In this document: positions 63,571-64,000 of the stretch, piece after piece
Layout: each line of letters starts with the position of its first letter
Numbering within the stretch: the stretch's first letter is position 1
Source of the DNA: Paralvinella palmiformis
Taxonomy: Eukaryota > Annelida > Polychaeta > Terebellida > Alvinellidae
Direction of reading: 5' to 3'
NCBI GenBank assembly: GCA_025642065.1
Contig: JAODUP010000012.1
Location: 1,584,501-1,648,500 of the forward strand
Length of the DNA stretch: 64,000 nucleotides
The notes under the pieces: generated by a model
The model's database searches: none
Told to the model about the DNA's origin: nothing
What the model saw: only the letters and a program-made list of their open reading frames with translations
Position numbers and translations under genes: made by a program

Positions 63571-63670
63571 TCACCTTTTTCTATGATTGAGTAGTGTGGA
63601 CAGTTGAGGCTGGCTGGAAGAACGTGATGTCTTCTTTTTACCACCACCCGGTGACATCAGGAATTTAAAG
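63571..63670 (-). CDS. Last coding exon of an unidentified gene entering from the right
   Basis: On the - strand a TTTTCCAG acceptor (63671-63678) precedes a 100-bp exon in phase 1 ending in TGA (63571-63573). The last 33 residues are FKFLMSPGGGKKKTSRSSSQ followed by PQLSTLLNHRKR. The composition is Ser/Lys-rich, basic at the end. QPQLSTLL followed by basic residues faintly resembles a PCNA-interacting (PIP-like) tail with Leu in place of the aromatic pair; this is speculation. The gene is tail to tail with SBNO. Only this exon is in the window and the family cannot be named. Confidence 0.6.
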
Positions 63671-64000
63671 CTGGAAAACACCAATAACAGGATGTTAATC
63701 ACTGAGTGTAAAATAAAACTTGAACAAATGAGTAAAATAAAATTAGCACAACTGTGTGACATCCTGTAGTATAAAAAATCTATACATGTTCCCCATTTTG
63801 AATATGAAGCATTTAAAGGCTTGATAAATTAAGAAGTAACAGAAATACTTCACCTTTTTCCAAAATATAGGCAGCAAATAACAAGACATTAAAAAGACAA
63901 GCAGCCCCAAGCATAACCAAGCAGAGAGTAGTTTAACTATTCATATATATATATATATAATGGCCATAATGGCAATTTTTAACGTGGCTGGCAACCTCAA
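63671..64000 (-). other. Intron of the right-edge gene, no exon seen
   Basis: AT-rich with a TA run near 63943-63958. No further exon of the - strand gene was found before the window ends. Confidence 0.5.

Noticed and set aside
1..64000. CRISPR arrays, bacterial operons, rRNA or canonical tRNA genes
   Set aside because: None found; the short tandem repeats are microsatellites or minisatellites and the tRNA-like sequence belongs to a SINE.

Overview
The window is AT-rich animal nuclear DNA. It has spliced genes with GT-AG introns, AATAAA poly(A) signals, many (AT)n, (GT)n and (CT)n microsatellites, and dense remains of DNA transposons, LINEs and a tRNA-derived SINE. Two genes are recognised with confidence: KMT5A (SET8/PR-Set7, histone H4K20 monomethyltransferase) and an SBNO/strawberry notch superfamily 2 helicase-like co-regulator. 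Protein similarity and repeat style suggest an invertebrate, probably lophotrochozoan (mollusc-like). That placement is inference; the sequence alone does not fix the species.

Layout from left to right. (1) 1-3564: no exon recognised; a SINE-like fragment. (2) 3565-14817, + strand: at least 16 phase-consistent exons of a coiled-coil protein I do not recognise; its 5' end is not seen. The large intron at 4520-8767 holds an optional or alternative exon whose first 8 bp were duplicated by insertion of a 1.2-kb hAT-like element. (3) 15.6-25.5 kb, - strand: KMT5A, six coding exons, 351 aa, with a possible 3-kb 3' UTR that nearly meets the end of gene 1. (4) 25.5-28.8 kb: repeat-rich spacer (pogo-like MITE, broken LINE reverse transcriptase) ending in a probable bidirectional promoter at about 28.7-28.83 kb. 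(5) 28827-58846, + strand: SBNO, 29 coding exons in continuous frame, predicted 2178 aa, with an N-terminal part far longer than in human SBNO1. Its introns contain a BED/hAT transposase relic, an intact SINE with a 12-bp target duplication, TTAA-flanked MITEs, an RTE-like LINE and pogo-like MITEs. (6) 58.8-62 kb: SBNO 3' UTR and a TTAA-flanked MITE. (7) 63571-63670, - strand: the last coding exon of a further gene running in from the right.

KMT5A and SBNO lie head to head. Human KMT5A and SBNO1 are also divergent neighbours on 12q24.31, so this looks like old conserved microsynteny with a shared promoter. Both proteins act on chromatin or transcription, but nothing in the sequence shows a direct link between them. 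All exon models were read by eye from splice signals, frame continuity and remembered family similarity; no search was run.
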